Shown here: positions 20,984 to 32,612 of the stretch, one piece after another | How the letters are laid out: every line of letters starts with the position of its first letter | Position numbering within the stretch: position 1 is the first letter of the stretch | DNA from: Picochlorum sp. 'celeri' | Lineage: Eukaryota > Chlorophyta > Trebouxiophyceae | Direction of reading: 5' to 3' | DNA: 64,000 nucleotides | Assembly (NCBI GenBank): GCA_010909725.1 | Contig: JAACMV010000002.1 | Coordinates: forward strand, 744,001-808,000 | Program-made: the position numbers and the translations under genes | Notes under the pieces: generated by a model | Seen by the model: only the letters and a program-made list of their open reading frames with translations | Database searches by the model: none | Told to the model about the DNA's origin: nothing

Positions 20984-22330
20984 TCAACTATTCTTATATG
21001 CTGTTTTGATGCTTGGAACAATTTTATGATCCCATGTTCCCGTGTATGCTTTATAAAAACTGACCACAGAGACATCCTTATTCTCATCTGATGCAGCTCT
21101 TTTGAGAATGACTTCTTCCTCAGCAATCTCACATACAGCAGGATTCCCAGATGCATGTGAAACTGAAACCCAGACATTTGCAGCCTCTTGTACTTGGCCA
21201 TCAGTGAGTCCTACCTGCAAAAAGTGCCGGCACTTCACTTCTATATCTTCACCCTTCTGTACGGTCTTCACTCTCGGCACAACAGCCGCGTTGAGGTACA
21301 CCGTGCCTCTCGATTCATCCACAGCAACCATATTCCTATATCCTCCCTTTTTGAGGGTATGGTGCATGTGACCAAACAATACTAATGATGCTATTCTTCC
21401 ACACGATGATGCAATATCTAACGCATCGTCTAAATCAGGATCACCAAAATCATCAGCAGGCTCCATAAAGTCAATGCCACAAGGATCCTCTTGATTTCCA
21501 CCAAGCCCAGCAGGGCCATTGTGAGCAACAACCACCAAACATAGATCTGACGTGGCCTCATCCAAAAACCCATCAAGGATTCTAGTTGTACTATCATCTA
21601 ATGAATTGATATCATAGTATGTCCGGTAAAAATCTTCAACAGCACTCCAATGCATACCACCTTTACTGAAAGGCCTTCCCCCTGCAAGAACAATGCCAAG
21701 ATCTCTAGCACTGCTCACAGAATACCCAATGTGATCATCCCCCAAGCAATCTAACATTTCTACTATCCTATCAGTATTGTTAGAAAAGTTCTTCAAGGAA
21801 CTTGATTGGAGAGCTGCTTTAATGGCCCTCTGCCTCCCACGTGATGTTAACGAATACCAAGCATCATGATTCCCTAGTACCACCACCTTTCGAAGCGACA
21901 GAGCCGCTATCCTTCTAATAAGTTCCACATTCTCATTCCCAATATCTCCAACAAAGATGACAACATCAGGCTGAAGATATTCCAGAGCAATCTCATCCTC
22001 ATCACCCCACTGATCATGAACATCACCAATGACAACCAATTTAACCGATACACTATCCTCACCCTTGCTTTCTTCAGGATTCAGAGATGTATTGGAAGAC
22101 ATGACAACACGACTCGGCGAACGGGCTGCTCCAGGAGTACGTACACGGACTCCTCTAGGGAGAACACAGTGGTCACCAAACCTGGATCGTTTTCTTTCTC
22201 TTCCAGCAAGATGGTCCACACAAGAGCCCCGTAATACATGCAATGGTTTATAAAATCTTCTATTCACGTAAGAAATACCGCTGAAAAATGTCGATAGTCT
22301 TGTTAGAGCTGACATGCGAGAGACTGACAT
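20984..22330 (-). CDS. Plastid/cyanobacterial-type metallophosphoesterase
   Basis: Single-exon 448-aa ORF with an ATG start and a long basic, Ser/Arg-rich N-terminus (~75 residues) that suits a plastid transit peptide. The calcineurin-like metallophosphoesterase signatures appear in order: VIGDVHDQW (~100), FVGDIGNE (~127), VLGNHDAW (~150), VVAHNGPAG (~268) and FGHMHHT (~322). The arrangement matches the cyanobacterial/plant family of ~300-aa metallophosphoesterases (TIGR04168 type). Substrate is unknown in the family as far as I recall. It is divergently transcribed from the SecA2-like gene across 299 bp. Confidence 0.85.
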   Translation of the reverse strand: MSVSRMSALTRLSTFFSGISYVNRRFYKPLHVLRGSCVDHLAGRERKRSRFGDHCVLPRGVRVRTPGAARSPSRVVMSSNTSLNPEESKGEDSVSVKLVVIGDVHDQWGDEDEIALEYLQPDVVIFVGDIGNENVELIRRIAALSLRKVVVLGNHDAWYSLTSRGRQRAIKAALQSSSLKNFSNNTDRIVEMLDCLGDDHIGYSVSSARDLGIVLAGGRPFSKGGMHWSAVEDFYRTYYDINSLDDSTTRILDGFLDEATSDLCLVVVAHNGPAGLGGNQEDPCGIDFMEPADDFGDPDLDDALDIASSCGRIASLVLFGHMHHTLKKGGYRNMVAVDESRGTVYLNAAVVPRVKTVQKGEDIEVKCRHFLQVGLTDGQVQEAANVWVSVSHASGNPAVCEIAEEEVILKRAASDENKDVSVVSFYKAYTGTWDHKIVPSIKTAYKNS

Positions 22331-22629
22331 GCCTCAACCCAAAGGTTCACTCTATCCTCGCTATCGTCTCCTCTGCTATATCAACACTTACATATCATTT
22401 ATGTAATGAGATTCCAAGCAAGAGGGAGAGAGATCGTCCATCAGAAGAGATTGTCCCATGACAATGTGGGTACCCATCATGACGGAGCCTGCAGCTGCAG
22501 TCTCAAGCCCAACCATGGATGAATCCAAAGATCTTGCATTTGCTATGGATTCTTTCACCTCACAATGTTGACTATGCTTATTTTAAACTATAATTGTGTC
22601 ATTTTGGTAGCAAACGTGTCAGTTACACG
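22331..22629. promoter_or_regulatory. Divergent promoter region, metallophosphoesterase / SecA2-like
   Basis: 299 bp between two divergent plastid-protein genes. It must contain both 5' flanks. I see AT-rich stretches but no motif I can name. Confidence 0.4.
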
Positions 22630-25600
22630 ATGGTGTTTGAGCAGATGCTCTTGCCAAGTTTGACTGCATGTGCTCGGCAAAGGCTCCACGTTTCTGGGAA
22701 TCTACGATGCGATAGTCGACATAGAAGGAGCAACATTGAATTTGATTCTTCTTGTCGATATATAGGAGCATTGGTAAGGAGATCTGTGTCGAGTTTTGCG
22801 TTCCCCTCCTCTCAGGAAGTGAAAAGGGTTGTCTTGAGGCAGTCATCAGCGCAAGGCGTGCAAACGAGTCCCACGCATTGGAGAGAGCACTTGGAAAAGT
22901 TGGCGGGAGCTGGAGAGCGAAGGAGCATTGAAGAATATATGGGTATTTTGGGTCATGTGAATGATTGGGATGAAAGGATGCAATGTCTCTCAGATGAATC
23001 ATTGAGAAGGGTCACAGAGGAATTGAAAGAGCAGATTGCTCTTTTAGGTGGAGGACGCGATGTGTTGATGAGGAATGAAATTCTAAGCAAGGCGTTTGCT
23101 GCTGTACGTGAAGCTTCGCGGCGTGTATTAGGAATGAAACATTATGATGTTCAGGTTTTAGGTGGTATTGCCCTCTCTCGAGGGACCGTGGCAGAAATGT
23201 TGACAGGAGAAGGAAAAACCTTGGTTGCAATACTTCCAGCGTATTTGTATGCTTTAGAGGGGAAAGGGTCTCACATTATCACGGTTAATGATTATTTGGC
23301 TCAGAGAGATGCAGAATGGGTGGGCAAGGTTTTAGAATTTTTGGGGATGAGTGTTGGAGTTGTGACGAGCAAAACTCCTCAGCATCTTCGAGCGAATGAG
23401 TTGGCAGCTGATGTTACATATCTCACAGCTTATGAATTGGCATTCATGTATCTCCAGGATAATAGTGCTCCTCCATCCTTCCCAGTGGTGGGTGTTGTGT
23501 ATATATGTGATTGTATGTTGTTTTTCTTCGTGATGCTGACGTATATCATGCATTCTCCTACTCTTGCAGGCATTGAATAGACCTTTGAATTTTGCTGTTG
23601 TCGATGAAGTGGATTCTATATTGATAGATGAGGCAAGAAATCCGTTCATCGTCAACATGCCTGGAACTGACACAGGGTTTGAGCAACATTGGATGGTTGC
23701 AGTTCAAATTGCGATGCAGCTGCAGGGCCCACCAGTCCCAGAAAATATGAATGCAGAAGATTTGATGAATTATTTCGATGGTATTCCCATGGAAGAATTC
23801 ATGAATGTTGATTTTATACCAGATTTCAGAATAAAAGGGACAACAATAACTAGGAAAGGAATGGCAAAATGTGTCAAGTTACTTGCACATCCACATGTGG
23901 AGCGCGTTTTTATAGCTCAAGATGGGAAAGGGGCATATCATAGCATTGTTATTGACGTGGATATTGATGATTCCCATGAGGACAGAGCCAGGTCTGGCTC
24001 CATTGGGAGGTTGATTATTAGGGAGGTTGATCAGAAACGCGAAGGAGGAAAATATTTGTCGTCTCAAGATGAGAGTGAAGCTTCCTACGAATTAGAAAAT
24101 GCGTCAAAAGAATGTGTGGTCGATACATTGGAGAAGGCCGGATTGACAGTGCTGCATTATGAAGAAATAAGTGAGGAAATATGGGATGCTGCAATTCCCT
24201 CTGTGTTATGGAGTGGTGGTTCCAAAGCATGGGGTCGCTTCATGAATCAAGCTACTAGAGCAGTCCATGCATTTCACAGAAATGTAGATTATATTGTCAG
24301 AGGTGGGGAGATTGTTGTCATTGATAGTGCAACAGGGAGAGAGAGGGATCGCAGCAGGTGGCAGGCTGGTCTTCACCAAGCTTTGGAGGCCAAAGAATTA
24401 TTTCTACAAAGTGACTTCGATTTAAAAATTAGACCAGAGGACTTTGATCAAGGAAGAATAACATACCAGGTTTTGTTTTCAGAGTACCAGACACTGAGTG
24501 GTATGACTGGGACAGCTGCAACTGAGGCAGAAGAATTTGAAGAGGCTTATGGCTTGTCTGTTGTTCGCATTCCACCTCACAAGCCGTCAATGCGGATTGA
24601 TGACTCACTGGAAGTGTATGGAGGTAAATCCCCTTGGTCTCAGAGGATCTTAGATATCGTCAAACAAGCAGTGAGACATGGTCGCCCTGTACTAATTGGA
24701 ACAATGTCAGTTGAGGCCAGTGAGGAGGTACACAGAATCATCTCGAATGCTCCATTCGATATACGCCTCAGTGAAAAAGATTTATTAATCGTTGCAAGTG
24801 CATTGAGCAAGGCACCCAAAAAGCTTCCTCCGCCCCCCAATATCAAGGAACTTGGTGATCAAGCAAGTACTGAACTCAAGTCTGCATACATTTTTTATCA
24901 AGGGCTGATGACTGACTACGATGAAATAATCTCTTACATGAACAGGTGCTGTCGATCAAAATCAGAAGTACCTCTGGAGCAAGGTGATGTGAGGCATGCG
25001 ATGGTAGTGTTGCGGAATGTGGTCTCATCCAAAGCCTGGAGCTTGAAAAACTCCACGGAATTGGATGCAGTCGAAGAGATTTACGAGATATTGGAGCAGT
25101 CCATCACAAATTCAGCATTATCAAAGTCTACAGTAATTAATCTATTAAATGCAAGGCCAGAGAGAGCCCGGAAAGAAGCCGAAATCATTGCACAGGCAGG
25201 TCTGCCTGGCACAATAACTGTAGCAACCTCAATGGCTGGGAGGGGAACAGACATACTCTTGGGGGGCAATCCAAAAGGTCTTGCGTTGAGCGCTTTGAAG
25301 TTTCTTTACGGGGATATATTTGTCAGCGAGGCAGAGCAAGGGTGCTTTGCAGATATTCCACTTTCCAAATCTCATCCTGCATTTATTCATGGTGAACGTT
25401 CTATGAAGATGCACCTTCCTCAGGAGTTATTCGAAAGCTATGCAGCTTGTAAAGTAGCACTCGGGGGCCTTATAAGGTCTCCAATGTCAGAAAATGATGC
25501 ATCTGCATTCTTTGAGAAGGTTGTGGAGAAAACTGAAATAATTAGGAGTCACATGAAGATCTCATTGCAGCATCAATTGGAGAATGTAGGAGATGGGTAT

Positions 25601-27070
25601 TTGTCGATATTCAGTCAAGCTTTTGATGCAGAAGATGTCGTCTCTGAAGTTTGTTCTTCACAGTTGCTTTCAGAGTTGGACTTCGAAGTGCCACATGAGA
25701 AGTATAACACCCTGATCAAGTTTTCATTATTGCAGTGGCTGTGGTTTGATAGGGTTTGTGCAGGGTTGGCTCAGAGAGTACGATCTTCTGGAGGTTTATG
25801 CGTTGTAATTGCTTCAATACCCGAATCTCGAAGAGCCGAGTTGCAACTTAGAGGTAGGGCTGGGAGACAAGGGGATCCTGGCACAACCTCAATTGTAGCA
25901 TCCCTTGAAGACCCAATTCTCTCTGCAGCATTGCTACCCAACCAGCAAAGAGATATTTGGAATTACATTGAAGATTCTGGCTCATCTGATGAACCTTTAC
26001 CTTCTTTGGTTATTAATCCAATCATCAACACTGTGACTCGTAATCAGGAGCAACTGCAACAAGGTGGTAGAGACGTGGCAAGAAAATACGATGCTGTGAT
26101 TGACTCTTACCGGAGGCACGTGTATCGATTGCGCCGGATCATCACGCGTGGCGGCGAAATTTCTAGAGCTTCTCTGTTAAACGGTAGTTTAAGAGATACT
26201 GCCGCGGATATAGTTCGGGCAAATTGCGATGCAGAATCAGGAATCAAGGACTGGGACATAGAGGCTACAATTGATGACCTGATTAGCCTTCTACAGCAGC
26301 CAGCATTGATGCTTCAGGCATCACATGAAAACTTCCCCCGAGTCAGCAATTTCAAACATCCTGAGAGTGCATGTATATCCACTCATGTTTTGGACGAGTT
26401 TTTGATCGCTCTTGTGGAGGAAACTGAGGTCGAAAATCCAACCTCGTTGCCCTTGCATATGCAGGTACGCAGAGCATTGCAGACAGGGTCATGGGATACG
26501 CTACCAAATTTGAATTTCAAACATTCATCAATTTCTATGACATCTATGAGGAGAAAAGCTATCCTATCGGTGCGATCAAATCTAAAAACTCCCAAAAATG
26601 CGCATGATGCACTGGTGCTTTGGGCAGGCGATGTTCTCACCTCTGTGTACGAAGCGAAGCGGCATGCCTGTCACGAAGGTCTGACGTGCAGCGAGCTGAC
26701 CAATGCTCCATTGAATGCATTTCAATCAAACGCTATCGTACGAGTTTGGGAAAGAGATATTGCCCTTGCCTGTATTGATTCTCTCTGGTCAGATTTTCTC
26801 CAAGACGTGACAGTTTTGCAGGCAGCTTCACAGTCCCGGGCATTCAGCATGTTTGACCCCGTCGACGAATTTCGACTGGAAGCAGCGACAGCTTTCACTC
26901 GACTTTTGCGAGAATACAGTCATATTGTTTCTTCAAAGCTTTTAGGGCCCGTTGATCTTCTTCACCTTCGATATCTAGAGAGTTCTGGCGCATCTAGATC
27001 ACATGCTGCCAGGCAGCAGAGCGACAAGGAAGATATCAGACATGTACTCAAAATGATCGAGTCATCTTGA
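22630..27070 (+). CDS. SECA2: Plastid SecA (SecA2-like) preprotein translocase ATPase
   Basis: Two exons, 22630-23487 and 23570-27070 (82-nt intron), 1452 aa. A Ser/Arg-rich N-terminus follows ATG 22630. SecA landmarks: LGGIALSRGTVAEMLTGEGKTL (Walker A), HIITVNDYLAQRDAEW, the FAVVDEVDSILIDEAR box, YQTLSGMTGTA, then TSMAGRGTDILLGGN and RRAELQLRGRAGRQGDPG. The whole is far longer than the ~900 aa of bacterial SecA. Insertions lie after the DEVDSILIDEAR box and between TDILLGGNP and the QLRGRAGR motif, and there is no obvious C-terminal zinc-binding Cys cluster. That is closest to the plant SecA2 type, which exports to envelope membranes. The start in the ORF with TTG at 22594 was rejected in favour of ATG 22630. 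Confidence 0.9.
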
Positions 27071-27110
27071 GGGTTAAATAATTTATTCAATAAAATGGTG
27101 TATTCTATCA

Positions 27111-28328
27111 TCAGGTTTCCTCAATAAGATTGCATGTATCAAACGCCCACAATCCAATGAGATTATTTGACTTGACCTGACTTTCCTCATCAGAGTCAAT
27201 ATCTGGACTTGAAAACTGCCGTTCTCCATGCGATGTAGCAAGGAGAGCTTCTGAAGGATGAAAATGACATCCATTAACGCAGTCTGGAGCCGCCTGAAAT
27301 GCTGAAACAGGCTTTCCATCGCGCAAATCATATATGCTCACTCTCCCATCATCCCCTCCACTCGCCAAATGCCTTCCCGAAGGCTCAATATCAAAATAAA
27401 TCTTTTGATTCGTCCTCGTTGACTCCCTTCTAATTGTATACACCGCTCCAGTCAAATATCTCGCGTCCCAACAAAACAATGAGCCATCCTTTCTGGCTCC
27501 CGTGTACAGGTAATTGCCATCTACAGAAAACTCCATGTGGGTCACACCACCGCTGTGACCCTCCAACAAACAAATCATCTCTCTACTACGTATATCATGT
27601 AATCCTGCACCATGCGTTCCATATGAACCGACAGCTACCACGTGCTCTAATGCAGTCCCCACAACACCTGGCACAACACTGGAAATAATGCCCTGCTGAG
27701 TATCATCAACTGATTTCAGCAGATAACCATCACTATACTTCCCTGGGCACGTGACATCAAATATATAAACAGTAGACATCCCTCCACCGTACAAAAACTG
27801 CCCAGATCCAGAGAATGCAACGCTATACACGGACACCATCTCATCCCGTGTTGCATCCATGGCCACATATGATCCCCGTAACCCTCCTGTATATCCATCA
27901 TATATATGTACAGGCCGACCTCGACCACTCGAAGCAAAACAAAAGCTCGAATCATCCATGCACGATGCACATGGAAACCACGCATACGAATACACAGCAT
28001 CCTGCTTGCCCATCTCCAACCCATATACAGCCTCATCAGAATTTCCATCAGACTCTATTTTGTCACTACAATCCCGCGGACTCCACTGTGTTCCATCTAC
28101 AATCCCTTCTAAATCTTCTATAACCATCCTATGTGCTTCCGATCCACCACTCGAATCACTGATGCATGTCAATAGACAAGTCCCATCTGGGCACCATTCT
28201 ACACCAGATGCAAAACAGGAATGTTTGTTGTCTCCATCAGATGATGATCTCACCCAGCGAGGAGGCTCATGTACATCTATACATACACGTTGACGCCATA
28301 GTCTCCCATCAATGACATCCATCGTCAT
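27111..28328 (-). CDS. WRAP53: WRAP53/TCAB1-like WD40 protein
   Basis: Single-exon, 405 aa from ATG 28328 (a longer frame to 28364 has only a GTG). Seven-bladed WD40 features are present: ASGVEWCPDGTCLL, VYSVAFSGSGQFLYGG, EGHSGGVTHMEFS, YLYTGARKDGSLFCWDAR and HLASGGDDGRVSIYDLR. The combination GARKDGSLFCWDAR, ...RTNQKIYFDI and the C-terminal LIGLWAF is typical of WRAP53/TCAB1 (yeast Swt21-like), which binds CAB-box RNAs in Cajal bodies. It is convergent with the SecA2-like gene, with 40 bp between the stops. Function inferred from family. Confidence 0.85.
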   Translation of the reverse strand: MTMDVIDGRLWRQRVCIDVHEPPRWVRSSSDGDNKHSCFASGVEWCPDGTCLLTCISDSSGGSEAHRMVIEDLEGIVDGTQWSPRDCSDKIESDGNSDEAVYGLEMGKQDAVYSYAWFPCASCMDDSSFCFASSGRGRPVHIYDGYTGGLRGSYVAMDATRDEMVSVYSVAFSGSGQFLYGGGMSTVYIFDVTCPGKYSDGYLLKSVDDTQQGIISSVVPGVVGTALEHVVAVGSYGTHGAGLHDIRSREMICLLEGHSGGVTHMEFSVDGNYLYTGARKDGSLFCWDARYLTGAVYTIRRESTRTNQKIYFDIEPSGRHLASGGDDGRVSIYDLRDGKPVSAFQAAPDCVNGCHFHPSEALLATSHGERQFSSPDIDSDEESQVKSNNLIGLWAFDTCNLIEET

Positions 28329-28842
28329 GATTTCAAGAGAAAAGACAGAAAAACAACAATGCACTCTGCTGAAATCAGCAGGTCACTTCCAGTACTGCCC
28401 CATCCTCGGCCCACCACATCAGCTTTCCTGACAGCATTGAATCATATGAAATAATATTCATATCATATATATCTATATATGCGAATACATACCAAAATTG
28501 GCCACACGATGCGTTGAACAAGTAGGAAACCATGATGGCTGTTTGGATATCTTAATACGGAACTCCAAAACCCTCATTACCCTATATTCTGGCATGCATG
28601 GTCATTCTGGAACGTGTATGCCACAGAATTCCTTCCTGAAGCATATTTAATTCAATACTATTTATGAAGTATTGTATTTGAAACAAAATATCTGGCTCAT
28701 TTTCCCTTAAAGAGTCACACGAGTGAGATCACGAATAATTCCACCGGCGAGCGGATTCTGTCGCCGTTGACAGAAAGAGAGACGGCACAATCCGACAAGA
28801 GAGTATATCGAGTATCAATATTGTCATGTTTTAAGTGTATTA
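28329..28842. other. Divergent intergenic region, WRAP53 / lipase
   Basis: About 514 bp, AT-rich, with a run of ATAT repeats near 28455-28485. No ORF or RNA gene is supported; it must include both promoters. Confidence 0.4.
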
Positions 28843-31065
28843 ATGGCCATGAATAGGAGTATTCTTGGGGCTCGGGAGAGTTGCCCTTTTGGTCTCGGAA
28901 GAGATTCTCGAGACCTCGTTGGGTCACACGGAAGGGTTGTCATGGTCGGTATCGGAGGCCCTAAGGGGCGACTAGAATATCGTAATATAGATAATTATGG
29001 CTTAAGGGTTGTGAAAAATCAACATAGATGCGCTGGGATTTGCATGGCTGCTGCTGTGCCAGGAGGTGGTCGCCTTGGGCGCAAGCACGCTGGTGTTGTG
29101 GGGAAAAAGCCAGATCCAGAGGATGGGCATAGGTTTACAATGGAAAAGGTTGTTCATATGCTTCGACTTGTAGTTGCCCAGGGATGGGAGAGGCACCAGG
29201 ATGGTACCAGGAGAGGGGATGGTGCTGTTGCTGTGGAAGAGGAGGGCAGTGTGATTGTGAAGGAGGATGTGGAAGATTCTGTGTTGCCGGACATCACACC
29301 TTTTTTGCGATCTGTTGGAATCATGGAGCTTTCTCATTTGAGGAAAATGAGTTGCATGTGCTCGCTGACGTATTTTATGGAGAGAAAGGTGAGGCAAGAG
29401 TCTTTGAAGAGATTGGGATTGACATTGGTGACAAGTTCTCATGCATGTGATGAGAAGTTGAAAGAAGATATGGATATTTCAGAGAGTGTCATGGATGTTT
29501 TTCATCATGGAGATGGGATGGGAATTGATTGGAGGGAATTTGATAGGAATGAGGTGGATGGTGAGGAGGATGAGATTCATGGCACCCTTGAGAATGAGAC
29601 TCTTGGTGGCGAAGCTACGTGGGCGGAGCAGGGTTTGACGATGATGAATATGGCAATGCATCATATTGTGGCAAAAGAAGGCGGAAAATATGTTGTGTAT
29701 CAGAGTCCAGAGGACAGGAAGAATGGCACAGCCAGAAGAAGCAGCCATGATAGGCTCAAGGCTGCAAAGGATTTGAACAAGACGAAACGAATTTTAGAAT
29801 ATTCAGAAGGAGATATTCATCATAGAGCTATACCTGCTTCGGGAAAAGCAAATAATATAAGTTATTTTGATGGTCTCAAGCGGGATCAGGTTGAGGGGCG
29901 TGAGAAGGATGGCGACAAGAGTGGACAGTTTGTTACTGGCTCAAAATCATCATCATTGTCGTGTCCGACACATTGGTATGTTGCTGATGATGATGAACAT
30001 CGTATCAGGTACTTTGTTATCCAAGGAAGTGATAACATGCATCATTGGAAGCTGAACCTTACCTTTGACCCAGTGCAATTTGAGAGTGCTTCACTTGGTG
30101 TTAAAGCACATCGAGGTGTATATAATGCTGCATGCCAGCTATATGATGTGTTTTTGCCACTGATTACGGAGCACATTGAAGCACACCCGTCTTCTACGAT
30201 TGCTTTTACCGGTCATTCTTTGGGTGGTAGTCTTGGGACTATGCTGATGATGATGTACCTGCACAGAGGTGTGTTGGAGCCCCATAATTTGGCCCCAGTG
30301 CATACGTTTGGTTCTCCAGCAGTCTTTTGTGGCGGCGAATCCTGCACTGGGAGCTGTTGTGGATTGGATGAGAAGCATATTGGTGTCTTGGATAGGCTTG
30401 GTTTGCCTCATGATGCTGTGCGGAATGTCATCATGCACAAGGATATTGTTCCGAGGGCTTTTGCATGTGACTATGCTCTTGTAGCAGACTTTTTAAAGAG
30501 TGTCCATGAAAATTTCAGAAAGCATCATTGTTTGTCCGGGGATCGAAGAGTGATGTTTAATACAATTGGACAGACATTGATTGTGCAGCCAGATGAGGAT
30601 GCTTCATTTGTAAATGGAGAAGGCTATCATCCTCTGCTGCCAAAAGGCCCTAAAATATTTGCACTCAAGCATGCTAAATCACAAGAGAACTTATGCAATG
30701 GTCCTGCCCTTGAAATCGATGAAGAAAGCAATGCTCAAAACCCTTCTTATTCGAGAAAGGTCCATTCATCTGAGGAGGCATATTGGGAGTTGATGAATAT
30801 GCCACATCCTTTGGAGATTTTGGGCAATCCAGGAGCATATGGCGACTCTGGATCTATATCCAGGTACCACAACCCAGATAATTACACCAGAGCTCTTCGA
30901 GGGGTTTTGAAGAGCAGGAGTAAAAATGCTCAAACAGTTTTGGAGAGAGCAGGACAAGAGCAGATTACATACAAGCCTCGAATTGATAAAAATAGAAGGG
31001 ATGATGTTTTCAGACCATCCCCTGTCTCGGGAAAATCAACAATCCCCCAGCTGAGGAGGCAGTAA
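28843..31065 (+). CDS. Plastid lipase, PLIP-like class 3 (alpha/beta hydrolase)
   Basis: Single-exon 740-aa ORF from ATG 28843. The N-terminal ~75 residues are basic and low in acids, compatible with a transit peptide. The lipase class 3 core lies in ~residues 375-600: THWYVADD, RYFVIQGSDNMHHWKLNL, AHRGVYNAA, the nucleophile elbow TGHSLGGSLGTM, THTFGSP-type strand HTFGSPAVFCGGE (catalytic Asp region) and MHKDIVPRAFACDY. The order FVIQGSD...HRG...GHSLGGSL...FGSPAVFCGGE...IVPRAF matches plant PLIP1-3, thylakoid phospholipases A1 that release acyl chains from plastid lipids. The C-terminal ~130 residues are not assignable. Substrate is inferred from family only. Confidence 0.87.
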   Translation: MAMNRSILGARESCPFGLGRDSRDLVGSHGRVVMVGIGGPKGRLEYRNIDNYGLRVVKNQHRCAGICMAAAVPGGGRLGRKHAGVVGKKPDPEDGHRFTMEKVVHMLRLVVAQGWERHQDGTRRGDGAVAVEEEGSVIVKEDVEDSVLPDITPFLRSVGIMELSHLRKMSCMCSLTYFMERKVRQESLKRLGLTLVTSSHACDEKLKEDMDISESVMDVFHHGDGMGIDWREFDRNEVDGEEDEIHGTLENETLGGEATWAEQGLTMMNMAMHHIVAKEGGKYVVYQSPEDRKNGTARRSSHDRLKAAKDLNKTKRILEYSEGDIHHRAIPASGKANNISYFDGLKRDQVEGREKDGDKSGQFVTGSKSSSLSCPTHWYVADDDEHRIRYFVIQGSDNMHHWKLNLTFDPVQFESASLGVKAHRGVYNAACQLYDVFLPLITEHIEAHPSSTIAFTGHSLGGSLGTMLMMMYLHRGVLEPHNLAPVHTFGSPAVFCGGESCTGSCCGLDEKHIGVLDRLGLPHDAVRNVIMHKDIVPRAFACDYALVADFLKSVHENFRKHHCLSGDRRVMFNTIGQTLIVQPDEDASFVNGEGYHPLLPKGPKIFALKHAKSQENLCNGPALEIDEESNAQNPSYSRKVHSSEEAYWELMNMPHPLEILGNPGAYGDSGSISRYHNPDNYTRALRGVLKSRSKNAQTVLERAGQEQITYKPRIDKNRRDDVFRPSPVSGKSTIPQLRRQ

Positions 31066-31266
31066 CACATTTCAAATATTTTGAATCATTTAGCGTTGTT
31101 TTGCTCACTATATCAGCATTAACTGTCATCAGCGTAATTTTGATATTCTTTGTTACCCGTGTAATACCAGTAATTATACTATACCATTCTAGTTCAATGA
31201 GGTTTGCACTGCTACCACAAGAAGGGCACACAGCATGCTGTCTCTATATTATCAGAGAGTCTTGAA

Positions 31267-32570
31267 CCCTCCCGCAACGGAATCAAAGCACCGCCAAGCA
31301 ACAGATTGTCAAATGTCGGTTGAACGCAAGGGCAGTATGAGTTCCTTGGATATGAAGGCAGGCCTGACACACGTGTGCCCAGGTGGTGTGAGTAGATACA
31401 TGCATAGTAGGGTTACACGTCATGGCGTGATTGATTTATACAAACATGTGCATTTTCATACAGTGTGAGAATGTGTGACTTCCACAGCAGTCCCCTTGCT
31501 GAGCATCTCCTGGTCCCGAGGATACCAGTTTGATCTCTCAAGCAAAGTGTTGCAACCAAGCTGCAAAAGGCATCACACTAGAGTCTTTCTTGGGGTGCCT
31601 TGGCTGAAGGCACCACTCCATAAACTTTTCCTTTACCAAGCTGGCTTGATTTTGGTATAGTTGAAGTCGTCCACGGTCTTGATAGACATGCCAGATTGTG
31701 ATTTATGAGGCGGTCTTGGAGCAGTGGCTCCAACAGCGGACGTCTGCTTGACAGCAATGGTCTGCTTGACAGCAGTATCCCCATCCTTCACGACTGTCCA
31801 GTTTGTCTTGCTGTCGACGCCTGCAGCCACGGTGAGATGTTGTTCCATGTTGGCCGCTGCTTTTCTGGCACGCCTGTTCTGTCGCCTCCTGAAATTCTTC
31901 TTGGCAGCCTTGGAGTACTGCTCGGCAGGCTCCGGCACCGCCACTGCCAGCAGCCCTCTTTGGAACAGCGGCGTGGGGTGCTTCCACGTGTTGGCACGGC
32001 GTGGTCTGAACTTCTTGGCCACTGCAGCATGTCACAGAAGTACGTGTGAGATCATCATCATGTCCGCGGTGGCATCCACAAAGGCACGGGCACAGACAGG
32101 CCTCCATGTGGGATCCTGGCAAGCAGCGGGCAAGGCCATGACAAAGCGGGTCTCGTGTGTTAACAACGCCACCCAACTCCCGTTGTCACCACCCACCATC
32201 CTCCCCAAACCCACCTCCCCGGGGGCTCAAACACTGTAATATGATATAAGACACGTACTTTGGATAACGATAGCAGCAATGCGCGCTTGATGAGCGAGTC
32301 GGTATGAACTCGAATCGAATCAGATCGTGAGCAGTGGAACGAGTTCCCTTGTGTTTGTGGTGCCTGCGTGGTTGTTTGGCAGTCACGGTAGCACGTGTAT
32401 GTTTTGAGTGTCAGTTATCTGACGTTGCGATGTTGTTTGTTGTATTTTGTTTGCGGGAGGTGGTTGGTATGGTGGTGCATTTGAGCGGTTGTTGGGTCCC
32501 GATCGCGCCTCGGTGGTCCTGCCCTCATCCCCTCCCATGGCGCCGGGTGCTGGATGGGACAGCGAGCGTA
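31267..32570 (-). repeat. Repeat copy E, single near-full-length unit, minus orientation
   Basis: A dispersed copy of the 1,325-bp unit, in reverse orientation between the lipase and KsgA genes. It runs from the unit's start (TACGCTCGCT side, at 32570) to its end (CCGTTGCGGGAGGG, at 31267), about 1,304 bp. The missing ~21-26 bp correspond to the GCGGTCGAAAGG... linker found between units of the array, so this copy shows the natural unit ends. It is more diverged from the array than the array units are from each other. Confidence 0.9.
31633..32022 (-). CDS. Basic module ORF of repeat copy E (5' exon not identified)
   Basis: The same 129-codon frame as in the array, with one amino-acid difference noticed (QSG for QSA in the tail) and several synonymous base changes. 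Retention of the frame in an independent, diverged copy argues for coding selection rather than chance. The frame follows an in-frame TGA and has no ATG of its own. Confidence 0.5.
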   Translation of the reverse strand: MAKKFRPRRANTWKHPTPLFQRGLLAVAVPEPAEQYSKAAKKNFRRRQNRRARKAAANMEQHLTVAAGVDSKTNWTVVKDGDTAVKQTIAVKQTSAVGATAPRPPHKSQSGMSIKTVDDFNYTKIKPAW

Positions 32571-32612
32571 AGAACTTAACACTCGTGACATTACAATATA
32601 ACCAGGCTATAT

